From an uncultured Muribaculaceae bacterium (lineage in GTDB: Bacteria; Bacteroidota; Bacteroidia; Bacteroidales; Muribaculaceae), in the NCBI GenBank assembly GCA_910579845.1, contig CAJTWL010000005.1, forward strand, positions 62,001-126,000: a DNA stretch of 64,000 bases, read 5' to 3'. The position numbers and the translations under genes were made by a program. Positions 1 through 8,826 of the stretch are shown in pieces. Each line of letters begins with the position of its first letter. Position 1 is the first letter of the stretch. The notes under the pieces are model-generated. The model had not been told where the DNA came from, ran no database searches, and worked only from the letters and a program-made list of their open reading frames with translations.

Positions 1-282
1 ATGTCAATTCTTCTGTATAGTCAGGCCGCTACTGTAAGAGCTATCGTGCCATTAGGAGTGGCGCTGGGTATCAGTCCGATGATGCTTATAGCTTTTTTCC
101 CCGCAGTCAACGGATATTTCTTTATACCCAACTATCCAACTATAGTGGCTGCAATAAACTTCGACCGTACAGGTACGACGCGCATCGGCAAATATCTTCT
201 TAACCATTCGTTCATGATGCCCGGCATGGTCGCGACCATCGTTGCGATACTTGCAGGACTACTGCTGATTCAGATATATTAA
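1..282 (+). CDS. dcuB: Anaerobic C4-dicarboxylate transporter DcuA/DcuB family, C-terminal part
   Basis: This is the 3' end of an inner-membrane carrier that exchanges or takes up aspartate, fumarate, malate and succinate. The 93 visible residues hold two hydrophobic segments and the family-like stretch with FFPAVNGYFFIPNYPT followed by a basic TTRIGKYLLNHSF loop and a last membrane helix. Full family members are about 430-450 residues, so the ATG at base 1 is almost certainly an internal Met and the gene begins outside the window. The stop is 13 bases before the asparaginase start, so the two are probably co-transcribed. That pairing suggests the carrier handles the aspartate or fumarate made from asparagine. 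Confidence 0.85.
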   Translation: MSILLYSQAATVRAIVPLGVALGISPMMLIAFFPAVNGYFFIPNYPTIVAAINFDRTGTTRIGKYLLNHSFMMPGMVATIVAILAGLLLIQIY

Positions 283-295
283 AATATATAAATCT

Positions 296-1357
296 ATGAA
301 AAATCTTAAATCTTTATCATTCTTTATGCTGATGCTTCTCGTCAGCGTAGCTTCGGCATTTGCACAACAGAAACCGAATATCAAAATTCTTGCAACAGGC
401 GGAACAATCGCCGGTACAGGCAAATCCGCAACCTCTTCAGGCTACACAGCCGGTCAGGTAGCAATCAGTTCGCTCCTCGAGGCTGTACCGCAGATCAAAG
501 ACATAGCTAATGTTACCGGTGAACAGATAGTAAATATCGGTTCTCAGGATATGAACGATCAGGTATGGCTTACTCTTGCAAAAAGAATAAACCAGCTTCT
601 CGCCACAGATGAATGCGACGGTATCGTTATCACTCATGGAACAGATACCATGGAGGAAACGGCGTATTTCCTGAATCTCACGGTCCACAGTTCCAAACCG
701 GTAGTGCTTACAGGTTCCATGCGTCCATCGACAGCGTTGAGCGCGGACGGTCCGCTTAACCTATACAATGCGGTTGTCACTGCCGCAAGTCCGGATGCTG
801 TGGGACGTGGAGTCATGATTGTCATGAACGGTCTTATTCTTGGAGCACATGCCAACCAGAAGATGAACACCATAGATGTGCAGACATTCCAGGCACCGGA
901 TGCCGGACCGTTGGGATACATATATAACAGCAAAACATTCTTCACAATGAAGACCTTGAAGAAGAATACCACAGAATCTGTTTTCGATGTTACAAATCTT
1001 GACGCGCTTCCGAAAGTAGGTATCGTTTACTCATATTCAAATGTTGACGCAGACGTGATGAACCCATTCCTGACAGGGGGTTATCAAGGTGTGGTTCATG
1101 CAGGTGTAGGCAACGGCAATATTCATAAAAACATCTTCCCGAAACTTGAGGAAGCCCGCAGACTGGGAATAATCGTTGTTCGTTCAAGCCGTGTTCCCAC
1201 CGGTCCCGTATGTCTTGAAGATGAAGTTGACGATGCAAAATATCAGTTTGTAGCATCTTTGGAACTGAATCCTCAAAAGGCACGCGTATTACTTATGCTC
1301 GCACTTACAAAAACTACAGACTGGCAGAAGATCCAGAAATATTTCGAGGAGTATTGA
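296..1357 (+). CDS. ansB: Periplasmic type II L-asparaginase
   Basis: Hydrolyses L-asparagine to aspartate and ammonia in the periplasm. The 353-residue protein starts with a clear signal peptide ending near SAFAQ. The N-terminal active-site motif TGGTIAG is at residues 34-40 (catalytic Thr37). The second motif HGTDTMEE is at 114-121 (Thr116, Asp117). The substrate-binding GSQD is at 82-85, and a conserved Lys follows in GAHANQKMNT. The sequence follows the E. coli AnsB pattern along its whole length, including GPLGYI, RSSRVPTG and the NPQKARVLL tail. It lies between a C4-dicarboxylate carrier and a porin, so aspartate made here can be imported and fermented through fumarate. Confidence 0.96.
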   Translation: MKNLKSLSFFMLMLLVSVASAFAQQKPNIKILATGGTIAGTGKSATSSGYTAGQVAISSLLEAVPQIKDIANVTGEQIVNIGSQDMNDQVWLTLAKRINQLLATDECDGIVITHGTDTMEETAYFLNLTVHSSKPVVLTGSMRPSTALSADGPLNLYNAVVTAASPDAVGRGVMIVMNGLILGAHANQKMNTIDVQTFQAPDAGPLGYIYNSKTFFTMKTLKKNTTESVFDVTNLDALPKVGIVYSYSNVDADVMNPFLTGGYQGVVHAGVGNGNIHKNIFPKLEEARRLGIIVVRSSRVPTGPVCLEDEVDDAKYQFVASLELNPQKARVLLMLALTKTTDWQKIQKYFEEY

Positions 1358-1389
1358 CAACCACTTAACGTTCTCTAAAACGACATACT

Positions 1390-2580
1390 ATGAAAACCAA
1401 ATATTTGTTTGTTATTGCCGTAGCGACCGTATGTGCGGCTTCTGCAGGCGCACAACAGGAACGCATCAATGATTTCCGCACCACAGATGAAAAGGGAATC
1501 ATAGAATCGATAGCCAAGATTGAGAAGAAGACTGATAAATTCAACCTTTACCTCAACATGCACTCTGATTTCAAAATGGATTGGAACGGATCGCATTTCA
1601 ATGGCGGAAAATTCGAGATGCAGCAGTTGCGGATCGAAATGAAAGGTAACATCAACGACTGGCTGAGCTATCGCTATCGCCAGCGTCTCAACAAAGGTGA
1701 CAAACCGGAGGGATACCATGACAATGTGCTCAAGAGTATCGACATAGCGGGTATCGGATTGCGTCACAAGGGATGGTCGGCATTCATCGGAAAGCAATGT
1801 GCCGCTTACGGCGGTATTGAATTTGACCTCAATCCTATTGAGATATATCAGTATTCCGATATGGTAGACTATATGGACAACTTCATGACCGGTGTTCTTG
1901 TAGGATACGACTTCACTCCGAATCAGCAGTTGCAGTTCCAGATTCTCAATGCATATAACGGCTCATCCAAAGAGATGTACGGCGATTATGAGAAGGCAAA
2001 GCTGCCTCTGGTCTATACTCTGAACTGGAACGGTAATTTCAATGATGTATACAAAACCCGCTGGTCCGCTTCGTTCATGAACGAGACCAAGGGTGAGCAT
2101 CAATGGTATTTCGCTCTTGGAAATGAATTTAATATATCAGATAAAGTAAATGCTTATTTCGACTGGATGTATGCGCTCCAGGGCGTGGACCGCAAGGGAA
2201 TCATGACCGGCATTGCCGGTGAACAAGGACCCGGCAGAAACGCACAGAAATGCAGCTACATGAGTTTTATCTGGCATCTCAACTATCGTTTCCATCCCGC
2301 TTGGGATCTATTTGCCAAAGTCATGTATGAGAACCAAGGTATCTATAAGTCTCACAAGAATGAACTCGGCAGTGAGATAGCATCTGGCAAATACCGCACT
2401 TCTCTCGGATATATCGGCGGTATCGAATATTATCCATTTAAAGACCGCAACCTTCATTTCTTTGCGGCATACGTAGGTCGTGATTACAAATACACGGCAA
2501 AAGCAAAAGCCCTTGGTCAGGAAAACTATTCCACCAATCAGTTGCAAGTCGGTTTCATATGGCAAATGCCAATATTCTGA
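1390..2580 (+). CDS. Outer-membrane porin, phosphate-selective porin O/P-like
   Basis: A 396-residue outer-membrane beta-barrel. It has a signal peptide ending at AGAQQ, a short predicted coiled stretch (IAKIEKKTDKF), then alternating aromatic and polar strands and a C-terminal aromatic residue (WQMPIF) typical of barrel assembly signals. The strand pattern LYLNMHSDFK...RIEMKGNINDWLSYRYRQRL resembles the Porin_O_P family. It starts 32 bases after the asparaginase stop, and a hairpin follows its stop, so it is probably the last gene of a dcuB-ansB-porin operon. In this setting it probably admits asparagine or dicarboxylates rather than phosphate; that substrate is inferred from context only. 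Confidence 0.82.
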   Translation: MKTKYLFVIAVATVCAASAGAQQERINDFRTTDEKGIIESIAKIEKKTDKFNLYLNMHSDFKMDWNGSHFNGGKFEMQQLRIEMKGNINDWLSYRYRQRLNKGDKPEGYHDNVLKSIDIAGIGLRHKGWSAFIGKQCAAYGGIEFDLNPIEIYQYSDMVDYMDNFMTGVLVGYDFTPNQQLQFQILNAYNGSSKEMYGDYEKAKLPLVYTLNWNGNFNDVYKTRWSASFMNETKGEHQWYFALGNEFNISDKVNAYFDWMYALQGVDRKGIMTGIAGEQGPGRNAQKCSYMSFIWHLNYRFHPAWDLFAKVMYENQGIYKSHKNELGSEIASGKYRTSLGYIGGIEYYPFKDRNLHFFAAYVGRDYKYTAKAKALGQENYSTNQLQVGFIWQMPIF

Positions 2581-2641
2581 TACGACCCTCCATTATACAT
2601 TTGGGAACGGTTGAGAAACAATCTTCACTTTATATTTGATA

Positions 2642-2672
2642 AAAATCCATTGTCCGAATGGCAATGGATTTT
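2642..2672 (+). terminator. Intrinsic terminator after the porin gene
   Basis: A perfect 11-base inverted repeat, AAAATCCATTG (2642-2652) and CAATGGATTTT (2662-2672), encloses a 9-base loop and runs into a T-rich tail. It lies 61 bases after the porin stop and closes the dcuB-ansB-porin unit. Confidence 0.75.
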
Positions 2673-2691
2673 TATTTTGCTTAAAATTAGG

Positions 2692-2699
2692 TACATTTG
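2692..2699 (+). promoter_or_regulatory. Bacteroidota-type -7 promoter element
   Basis: TACATTTG matches the Bacteroidota -7 consensus TAnnTTTG. It lies 54 bases before the start of the histidine phosphatase gene and just after the preceding terminator. No convincing -33 TTTG is seen at the expected spacing. Confidence 0.45.
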
Positions 2700-2753
2700 C
2701 GTACATTATTTCCTATATGCTTTAGCAAACTTGTGAAACAATAACCTATACTT

Positions 2754-4982
2754 ATGAATAAACTTTTTCTTTCAGCTTGCTTCATGCTTGCTCCGGCGTT
2801 TGCCAACGCGCAGTTGTTGGTAGAAGCCGAAAAATCTCCGGAATGTGTAAAATTCTTCGACAAAGGTCCCAGGACAAAATCCAATCAGGGTATGGCTATC
2901 AACGGCAACTACCTGTTCAGCTTCTACGATGGCGGGACATGCAGCGTATTTGATATCCGCAAGAGCGGACAGCCGGCTATAGCTGAATTCCAGCTTGAGT
3001 CTGCCCAGAAAGACAACCATGCCAATCAGGTGAATTTCGGATCTGTCACACTTAAAGGTGCCGCTGCGCCACTGGCTTATGTCACAGTGGGTAAAGTAGG
3101 CGTACCTATTGAATTCACCTGCTTTGTCGAGAATTTCAAACGTAAAGGCAAGAAATGGGAATCAGAACTTGTACAGACAATTACTCTTGATACTACAGAT
3201 TTCAGCAAAAAAAATATACTGAAGATATTCGGTGCCCCGTCATGGCTCGTCGACAGCAAGCGTAACGAAATCTGGGTTCTATCAGGTCTGAAAAGAACAA
3301 AATTAAAAACAACAGGCGAACCCTATAACAATAAATATGTGGCATTGAAATTCCGGGTGCCGGATCTCAAAGAGGGAAAGAACGTAAAACTGACACATAA
3401 GGACGTGCTTGATCAGAGAATATTCGATTTTGATGCATACGCTACCCAGGGAGGATGTGCAGTCGATGGAAAAATATATTATTCCTTCGGATTCGGCAAA
3501 GCACGCAATTATGAGTCTCCCTCTAAAATACGAGTTTTCGATACTGACAGACGTGTCATATCAGAGCGTTATGACCTACGCACAGAAATTCCGGAGGAAT
3601 GTGAATGCATTTCTGTTCCGGGAGACGGATATATGTATGTAAATACCAACAGCAACAATGTTTACCGTCTCCCTGTAAAGGAAAGCGCCACACCCGATCT
3701 AAAAGAGGACCCATACACTCTGCTACGCAAATTTCCGGAGATGGCCGGTGGCACATACTGGATAGATCCGATCGACAGACCGGAGCAACGTGAGGCTCCT
3801 GCGGGATATGAGCCGTTCTATATGAGCGCATATGGTCGCCACGGTATGAGATATCTGGATGACAAGACCACTGTGCCCCGTCTTAAGGAGGCTTTCAGCA
3901 TCGCGGATTCATTAGGAGTGCTGACACCTCTCGGTAAAGTTGCACAGAACCGTTTCAATATGATTCTTCCGTCTATTGATAACAGAACCGGAGAACTAAC
4001 CCAGCTCGGTATGCAGCAATGGCAGAAACATGCCAAACGATATGTAGACAATTATCCTGAAATATTCCAGAACAACCCTGACGTACATCTCGAGTCCACA
4101 TCCGTTATGCGTACAGCCATGAGCATGGCTAATTTCAATATCAAACTCAGAGAACTTCTGCCGGGTGTGAATCCTCATATGGACGTCAGTGTCACTTATC
4201 ATCCCTACCTCAACCCGTATACCGACGGTGTTCCGTACAAAACAGAGTTTGACGAATCATTCCGAAACCGTAAAGGCGTATGGTATCCAGTATGGTGCGA
4301 TTTTGCAAAATCAAAAGTCAACATAAATGATTTTGCAAGTCGCCTGTTCACCGATGTCGCAGCCATGGAAGCCGCAGGCGTGGATCTGCTGGAACTTGAA
4401 AACGCATTTTTCCTCATGCAAAACGACGCCATGTCTCTGGACATGCCTATGCTGTTCGACGATCTCTTCACTGCCGAAGAGATGATCGCATGGTGGGAGA
4501 TAGACAATCTTAAATACTTCCAGCAAAAGGGACCATGGACACCCAACCTCGGCCGTCCATGGAGAAAAGGCGCCATTATGCTTGACCAGATTCTTGAATC
4601 TTCAAAAGAACATCTTGACAACGGAGCCGGCAACGGTCTTTATCTGCGTCTTGGACACGACGGATGCATCATGGCAATTTTAGCTGAAATGGAGGCTGAC
4701 AAATGGGGCATAGAGACTGAGGATCCGGCAAAAGTGAAAGACCTGTGGCAGACATATCTGATACCGATGGCCACATTCTTCAACATAAACTTCTACCGTA
4801 ATCCCAATGATGCCAATGCTCCTATATTGGTAAAGGCGATTCTTAACGGAAACGCAATGAAACTGCCATTACCGGAAGTTGCCGACAAATGCTATAAATG
4901 GAATGACTTCTACTCCCATTACAAAGCAAAAATTGCAAAGGATATTCAGGCACTTGACGCCACAGCCAATGTAAAACCCTGA
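2754..4982 (+). CDS. Secreted two-domain protein: propeller-like N-domain plus histidine acid phosphatase (phytase/MINPP-like)
   Basis: 742 residues with a signal peptide ending near FANAQ and no lipobox. Residues ~25-330 form a beta-rich region with repeated GDGYMYV- and FSFYDGG-like blades, which I read as a beta-propeller without naming a family. Residues ~350-735 are a clade-2 histidine phosphatase. The catalytic RHG is at 362-364 in YGRHGMRY, so the usual RHGxRxP ends in Tyr rather than Pro. The proton-donor HD is at 635-636 in LRLGHDG. This family includes periplasmic or outer-membrane phytases and inositol-polyphosphate phosphatases, and substrate here is not known. It stands alone between a terminator upstream and a shared terminator downstream. 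Confidence 0.85.
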   Translation: MNKLFLSACFMLAPAFANAQLLVEAEKSPECVKFFDKGPRTKSNQGMAINGNYLFSFYDGGTCSVFDIRKSGQPAIAEFQLESAQKDNHANQVNFGSVTLKGAAAPLAYVTVGKVGVPIEFTCFVENFKRKGKKWESELVQTITLDTTDFSKKNILKIFGAPSWLVDSKRNEIWVLSGLKRTKLKTTGEPYNNKYVALKFRVPDLKEGKNVKLTHKDVLDQRIFDFDAYATQGGCAVDGKIYYSFGFGKARNYESPSKIRVFDTDRRVISERYDLRTEIPEECECISVPGDGYMYVNTNSNNVYRLPVKESATPDLKEDPYTLLRKFPEMAGGTYWIDPIDRPEQREAPAGYEPFYMSAYGRHGMRYLDDKTTVPRLKEAFSIADSLGVLTPLGKVAQNRFNMILPSIDNRTGELTQLGMQQWQKHAKRYVDNYPEIFQNNPDVHLESTSVMRTAMSMANFNIKLRELLPGVNPHMDVSVTYHPYLNPYTDGVPYKTEFDESFRNRKGVWYPVWCDFAKSKVNINDFASRLFTDVAAMEAAGVDLLELENAFFLMQNDAMSLDMPMLFDDLFTAEEMIAWWEIDNLKYFQQKGPWTPNLGRPWRKGAIMLDQILESSKEHLDNGAGNGLYLRLGHDGCIMAILAEMEADKWGIETEDPAKVKDLWQTYLIPMATFFNINFYRNPNDANAPILVKAILNGNAMKLPLPEVADKCYKWNDFYSHYKAKIAKDIQALDATANVKP

Positions 4983-5002
4983 ATCAACGCACTATAAACA
5001 AT

Positions 5003-5041
5003 AATATTCCCGGTAACCTATTGACGGTTGCCGGGAATATT
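5003..5041. terminator. Bidirectional terminator between convergent genes
   Basis: AATATTCCCGGTAACC (5003-5018) pairs with GGTTGCCGGGAATATT (5026-5041) with one mismatch, around a 7-base loop. It lies between the stop of the phosphatase (plus) and the stop of the barrel protein (minus), with A/T-rich flanks on both sides. Confidence 0.8.
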
Positions 5042-5080
5042 ACTTTCCAAACATTTATTAACGATTATTTAAGCTCTTCT

Positions 5081-7162
5081 CTAACGTCCTCCTGCAGTAG
5101 AACGGTCTGCATCCGCATTTACATCCGTGAGTTTCCGTGCTCCCTGCTTCTGCCTTCCCCATTGCAGATTATAACTTATCGAAACGTATGGCATCCGCAT
5201 ATTCAGGCGCATATGCTGTTCGTTTCTATTCCACTTGCTTAATGATTTGCTGCCTTGGTCATATTTCCCGAAAGGCATGATTATACCTGCCCCGAATTGC
5301 CACGATTTCCAATTATAGCTCAGATCTATGATATTAAGATCCTCTCCCCATGATATCTTCTCTCCCCAGAGATCCCTTTGCGCACGCATATACTGCCCGC
5401 TAAGCACAAAGCCATAGTGCATAAGCTGAATCTGAGCGTTTCCACTCCAAGCATTGTTATGATAGGAATAGCCGGTACCCCTCATACGCTCCATACGATA
5501 TTGAATATATCCGCTTGCCGTCAGCCAATTGGGAATAATCTCGACCTGAGGGGCGAGAAAGAAGGATAGATTCTGAAGCCCACGGCTGTTCTCATAAGTG
5601 GTGAGCAGTTTTTCATCCTCCCACTTCAGAAGAGGCGTTATGGCATTGGGAGAAGTGAACGCGCGGATTCCAAATGAACCGCTTACACGAGGCAGATTGA
5701 AGCCATATCTGAAAGTCAGCATATAGGAATTGGCTGTTTTCAGAGACTGATTGCCTACCCTCCACTGGAAACCGTCGAGTTGCTGGGGGACAATATTCGT
5801 CTCTGCCAACGTAGGCGTTGACTGCCAGGAGGTGAAATTGAGCCTGAAATTATGATTCTGATTCAAAGAGTATGTGACTGTAGCCTGCGGACGCGGACTC
5901 CAGGTATGGTTCCCCTGATCGGTTTCCCTAAAAAGAAAATCGGTATACTGTGCACCCATTCCTGCAGTGGCAGTCCACTTCCCGAACCGGTGGAAATACT
6001 CGGCATAGAAATACACTTTATCCTGACGCTGATGGAAAAGCGCTCCTCCCAGACTCTCATATAACGATCGGTTACGGTTAGCGATGTATGACATCCCCGC
6101 AGTCAGACGACCGTTTTTCCAGTTCTTTATATAATCGGCACCAAAGGCATAAGCCTGATTCTTATCTTTGATGGAAGTATGTATGTCAGTCAGATAACTG
6201 TCCGTTTCAGGAACACGCTCAAGATAATCTGAGAATGAACGCCCGAAATAGAACGAGCTGCTGAAGTTCAACACAAGCATCTGTCTGTTTCTGAAATTCT
6301 GCTGCAAATATAACGACACCCCCGGTGTCGAGCCTTTGTCGCCGTGGATATCGTCAAGCAAGATATCGTCAGAGCCGTCGTCCAGAGTCAAAAGACCGTG
6401 ATAACTGAATTTATCATTGAATTTATGCGACATGCCGAACTCGACCATAAACACCGTTGTGTCAGGCTTTATATAGCTGTACGACGCCCACGCATTCCCG
6501 AAGGTATTATCCATTACTCCGCCACGGGATGTTTCCTTACGTGTGAGCGAGGCTCCGTCGGAATAGATAAATGTTTCAGAATAGTCCCGGTGGTTCTTCA
6601 ACTTGTTCGTAAGCTTCAGATTTCCACCGATCTCCCACTGTGAACGGCCGACATTGAATTTTGCGTCCGCCATATAGAATCCCCATGCGGTATTGAGTGC
6701 CGGACGTGCAACCGTCTGCAGTGAACCTCCGACTGTAGGATTCGCAACAATAAAGTTCAACACATAATTTGCGCCGCCATATCTAAGCCCGGGATTATCC
6801 ATCCACTCCACGCGCCTGATTGTTTCCGGCAACAAAGCTCTGACCTGATCTATTGTCGATTCACGCCCATTGATGCGCACCTGTACCGATTGTCCTGCAG
6901 CCTGTACAGATCCGAGTGCGTCATTGACAGTCAGCGACGGAATCATCAGATTATTCAACAGCTGCATACCGTTTTTTGAGTTCTCTATCGCACTTTTTGA
7001 AGGATGATAAACATCCATATCTGCCTTCCTGATAACCTTAGGAGCCTCTATCACAATCTCCTTCAATTCTTTAGCAGAAACGGAATCTGTTGAATCAGCA
7101 GACTGGGCAGACGCACAGACTGTTCCCGAAATTGTCAATAGAATAGATACTGTCGTTTTCAT
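5081..7162 (-). CDS. Outer-membrane beta-barrel family protein (TonB-receptor-like, OMP_b-brl_3 type)
   Basis: 693 residues with a signal peptide ending at CASAQ. A plug-like region follows (~35-150) with KELKEIVIEAPKV, VQVRINGRE and IRRVEWMDNPGLRYGG. A long C-terminal barrel of aromatic strands comes next. Unlike many members of this group it has no N-terminal carboxypeptidase-like domain between signal and plug, and there is no adjacent SusD, so it is not a classical SusC. Such barrels are TonB-dependent-receptor relatives of unknown substrate. The gene has its own upstream -7 element, and a C9 tract lies further upstream. Confidence 0.8.
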   Translation of the reverse strand: MKTTVSILLTISGTVCASAQSADSTDSVSAKELKEIVIEAPKVIRKADMDVYHPSKSAIENSKNGMQLLNNLMIPSLTVNDALGSVQAAGQSVQVRINGRESTIDQVRALLPETIRRVEWMDNPGLRYGGANYVLNFIVANPTVGGSLQTVARPALNTAWGFYMADAKFNVGRSQWEIGGNLKLTNKLKNHRDYSETFIYSDGASLTRKETSRGGVMDNTFGNAWASYSYIKPDTTVFMVEFGMSHKFNDKFSYHGLLTLDDGSDDILLDDIHGDKGSTPGVSLYLQQNFRNRQMLVLNFSSSFYFGRSFSDYLERVPETDSYLTDIHTSIKDKNQAYAFGADYIKNWKNGRLTAGMSYIANRNRSLYESLGGALFHQRQDKVYFYAEYFHRFGKWTATAGMGAQYTDFLFRETDQGNHTWSPRPQATVTYSLNQNHNFRLNFTSWQSTPTLAETNIVPQQLDGFQWRVGNQSLKTANSYMLTFRYGFNLPRVSGSFGIRAFTSPNAITPLLKWEDEKLLTTYENSRGLQNLSFFLAPQVEIIPNWLTASGYIQYRMERMRGTGYSYHNNAWSGNAQIQLMHYGFVLSGQYMRAQRDLWGEKISWGEDLNIIDLSYNWKSWQFGAGIIMPFGKYDQGSKSLSKWNRNEQHMRLNMRMPYVSISYNLQWGRQKQGARKLTDVNADADRSTAGGR

Positions 7163-7190
7163 TATAATTTTCGTAATCTTTATTTTTACG

Positions 7191-7198
7191 CAAATTTA
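7191..7198 (-). promoter_or_regulatory. -7 promoter element for the barrel gene
   Basis: Read on the minus strand this is TAAATTTG, a full match to TAnnTTTG, 28 bases before the barrel start codon. Just upstream at 7221-7234 is a short dyad (TCAACA, 2-base gap, TGTTGA) that could be an operator or overlap the -33 region. Confidence 0.5.
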
Positions 7199-7246
7199 TA
7201 ATGACTGCAATAAATAAATCTCAACATTTGTTGAAAAATACGTTTA

Positions 7247-7255
7247 CCCCCCCCC
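7247..7255. repeat. Homopolymer tract of nine C
   Basis: Nine consecutive C residues (G on the coding strand of the downstream barrel gene) about 85 bases upstream of its start codon, upstream of the likely promoter. Such tracts are prone to slippage. No coding frame crosses it. Confidence 0.9.
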
Positions 7256-7292
7256 GAAAAGTTAAAAAAGGTTAAAACTGTTAAATAACGGC

Positions 7293-8648
7293 TTATTCGT
7301 CGTTAGACGGGACATTTTTCGGAAGGGTGAAATGAAGTGCCGCCCAGCCCATGACTCCAGCTATTACAGAACCTACAAGAATACCTAATTTGGCATCATT
7401 AAGCAATTGAGACATAATCGGATCACCTCCGCCAAACGACAGATTGGCAATAAACAGCGAAACTGTAAATCCGATACCTCCCAGCAACGATACGGAAGCG
7501 AGGCTTCCCCAACCCGCACCTTCCGGCATGGGAGCAAGTCTAAATAATATACAAAATGCCGAAAAAAGGAATATTCCCAGGAATTTACCGATTACCAGTC
7601 CTGCGATAATGGATGGCGCAATACCATGAAACAGCTGACCGATCTCCATGTCTCCGAAATAGATACCGGAATTGGCAAAAGCAAATAACGGTACAATTAC
7701 ATAATTTACCAAGGGATGCAACGTATCCTCCATATCCTGTAACGGGGATATAACCTTATCGGAAGAGGACTCGATCTCCTTCAGCCAGTTCATCTGTTCT
7801 TTGCTCAGAATCGTACGAGAATTCAGTTTATCGTCATCTTCGTGTGCAAAATGGCTGATATTCTGTCGTATGGCTTTTATATATTTTTTTGGCGCAAATA
7901 CAGGTTTTGCCGGAACACAAAATGCGACAAGCACACCTGCAATGGTAGGGTGTATACCTGCATTAAGGAAAAAGAACCAAACGGCTATTCCTATAAAGAC
8001 GTAAAACATCTTCGATTGTATTCCAAGTTTCCCTCCGACATACAACGCCAGAAGACAACATGCCGCCCACAGAAGAAGCATGTAATCTATATGTGTACTG
8101 TAGAATATCGCGATGACAAGTATTCCGCCTATATCGTCAACGACAGCCAACGTGGTCAGGAAAACTTTCAATCCTATCGGAACCCGTTTACCAAGCATGG
8201 CAAGCACACCCAATGAGAACGCGATATCCGTCGCCATAGGAATAGCTGCTCCTCCGGCATAGGATGTTCCCTTTGACATAAGCCAGTATATCAGCACGGG
8301 CACAGCCATGCCGCCTATCGCGGCAATGATAGGCAATAGCGCATTGCGGAACGAGGACAACTCTCCTACCAGTACCTCCCGCTTGATCTCCAGCCCTACG
8401 GAGAAGAAAAATATCGCCATAAGGGCATCGTTGATGAACGCCATGACCGACATCGGTTCTCCATGATGGCTGAACAGATTGAATTCACCTACTTTAAGTG
8501 CCATTTCGTTGACCCACAAAGATTCATAAAAGTCTTTCGAAAACGGCAGATTGACAATTAACAAGGCAAGTATGGTAGCGAATATGAGTACATTTCCTCC
8601 ATTCGCATAATTCTTAATAGTCTTTTGGGCAGTATAAAACACTGACAT
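7293..8648 (-). CDS. nhaA: Na+/H+ antiporter NhaA
   Basis: An inner-membrane antiporter that expels sodium in exchange for protons. The 451 residues carry the NhaA hallmarks: SVGLEIKREVLVGEL, the IPMATDIAFSLGVLA helix, the paired transport aspartates in AVVDDIGGI, and a GIGFTVSLFIANLSF helix near the C-terminus. A hydrophilic insert of roughly 50 residues (KKYIKAIRQN to ISPLQDMEDTLHPL) before the late helices makes it longer than the ~390-residue E. coli form; this longer form occurs in other Bacteroidota. It is transcribed in the same direction as lepA upstream, but a hairpin and a 178-base gap separate them. Confidence 0.95.
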   Translation of the reverse strand: MSVFYTAQKTIKNYANGGNVLIFATILALLIVNLPFSKDFYESLWVNEMALKVGEFNLFSHHGEPMSVMAFINDALMAIFFFSVGLEIKREVLVGELSSFRNALLPIIAAIGGMAVPVLIYWLMSKGTSYAGGAAIPMATDIAFSLGVLAMLGKRVPIGLKVFLTTLAVVDDIGGILVIAIFYSTHIDYMLLLWAACCLLALYVGGKLGIQSKMFYVFIGIAVWFFFLNAGIHPTIAGVLVAFCVPAKPVFAPKKYIKAIRQNISHFAHEDDDKLNSRTILSKEQMNWLKEIESSSDKVISPLQDMEDTLHPLVNYVIVPLFAFANSGIYFGDMEIGQLFHGIAPSIIAGLVIGKFLGIFLFSAFCILFRLAPMPEGAGWGSLASVSLLGGIGFTVSLFIANLSFGGGDPIMSQLLNDAKLGILVGSVIAGVMGWAALHFTLPKNVPSNDE

Positions 8649-8739
8649 AATCTGAACTTTAGTTATAAGTTATAGTTCTATGTGGAAATTCACCTTAAGA
8701 AACTGTTAAAATAAATTTTCGGACATATTCCAAAACAAA

Positions 8740-8774
8740 ATCGCTATAAGGATGCTTCTCACCCTTATAACGAT
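8740..8774 (-). terminator. Hairpin downstream of lepA
   Basis: ATCGCTATAAGG (8740-8751) pairs with CCTTATAACGAT (8763-8774) with a single internal mismatch and an 11-base loop. It lies 53 bases beyond the lepA stop and probably separates lepA from nhaA. A T-rich stretch follows in the minus direction only weakly. Confidence 0.6.
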
Positions 8775-8826
8775 TTCATGGTATAATAAGATTATTTTTA
8801 TCGGTTTGATCCGAAAATATTCCGGA

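Noticed and set aside
1..3. ATG at base 1 as a true gene start
   Set aside because: The protein is only the C-terminal fifth of a DcuA/DcuB carrier, so the Met is internal and the gene is cut by the window edge.
3556..3831. Minus-strand reading frame inside the phosphatase gene
   Set aside because: It lies fully opposite a clear gene and has no recognisable domain; many similar shadow frames across the window were left out for the same reason.
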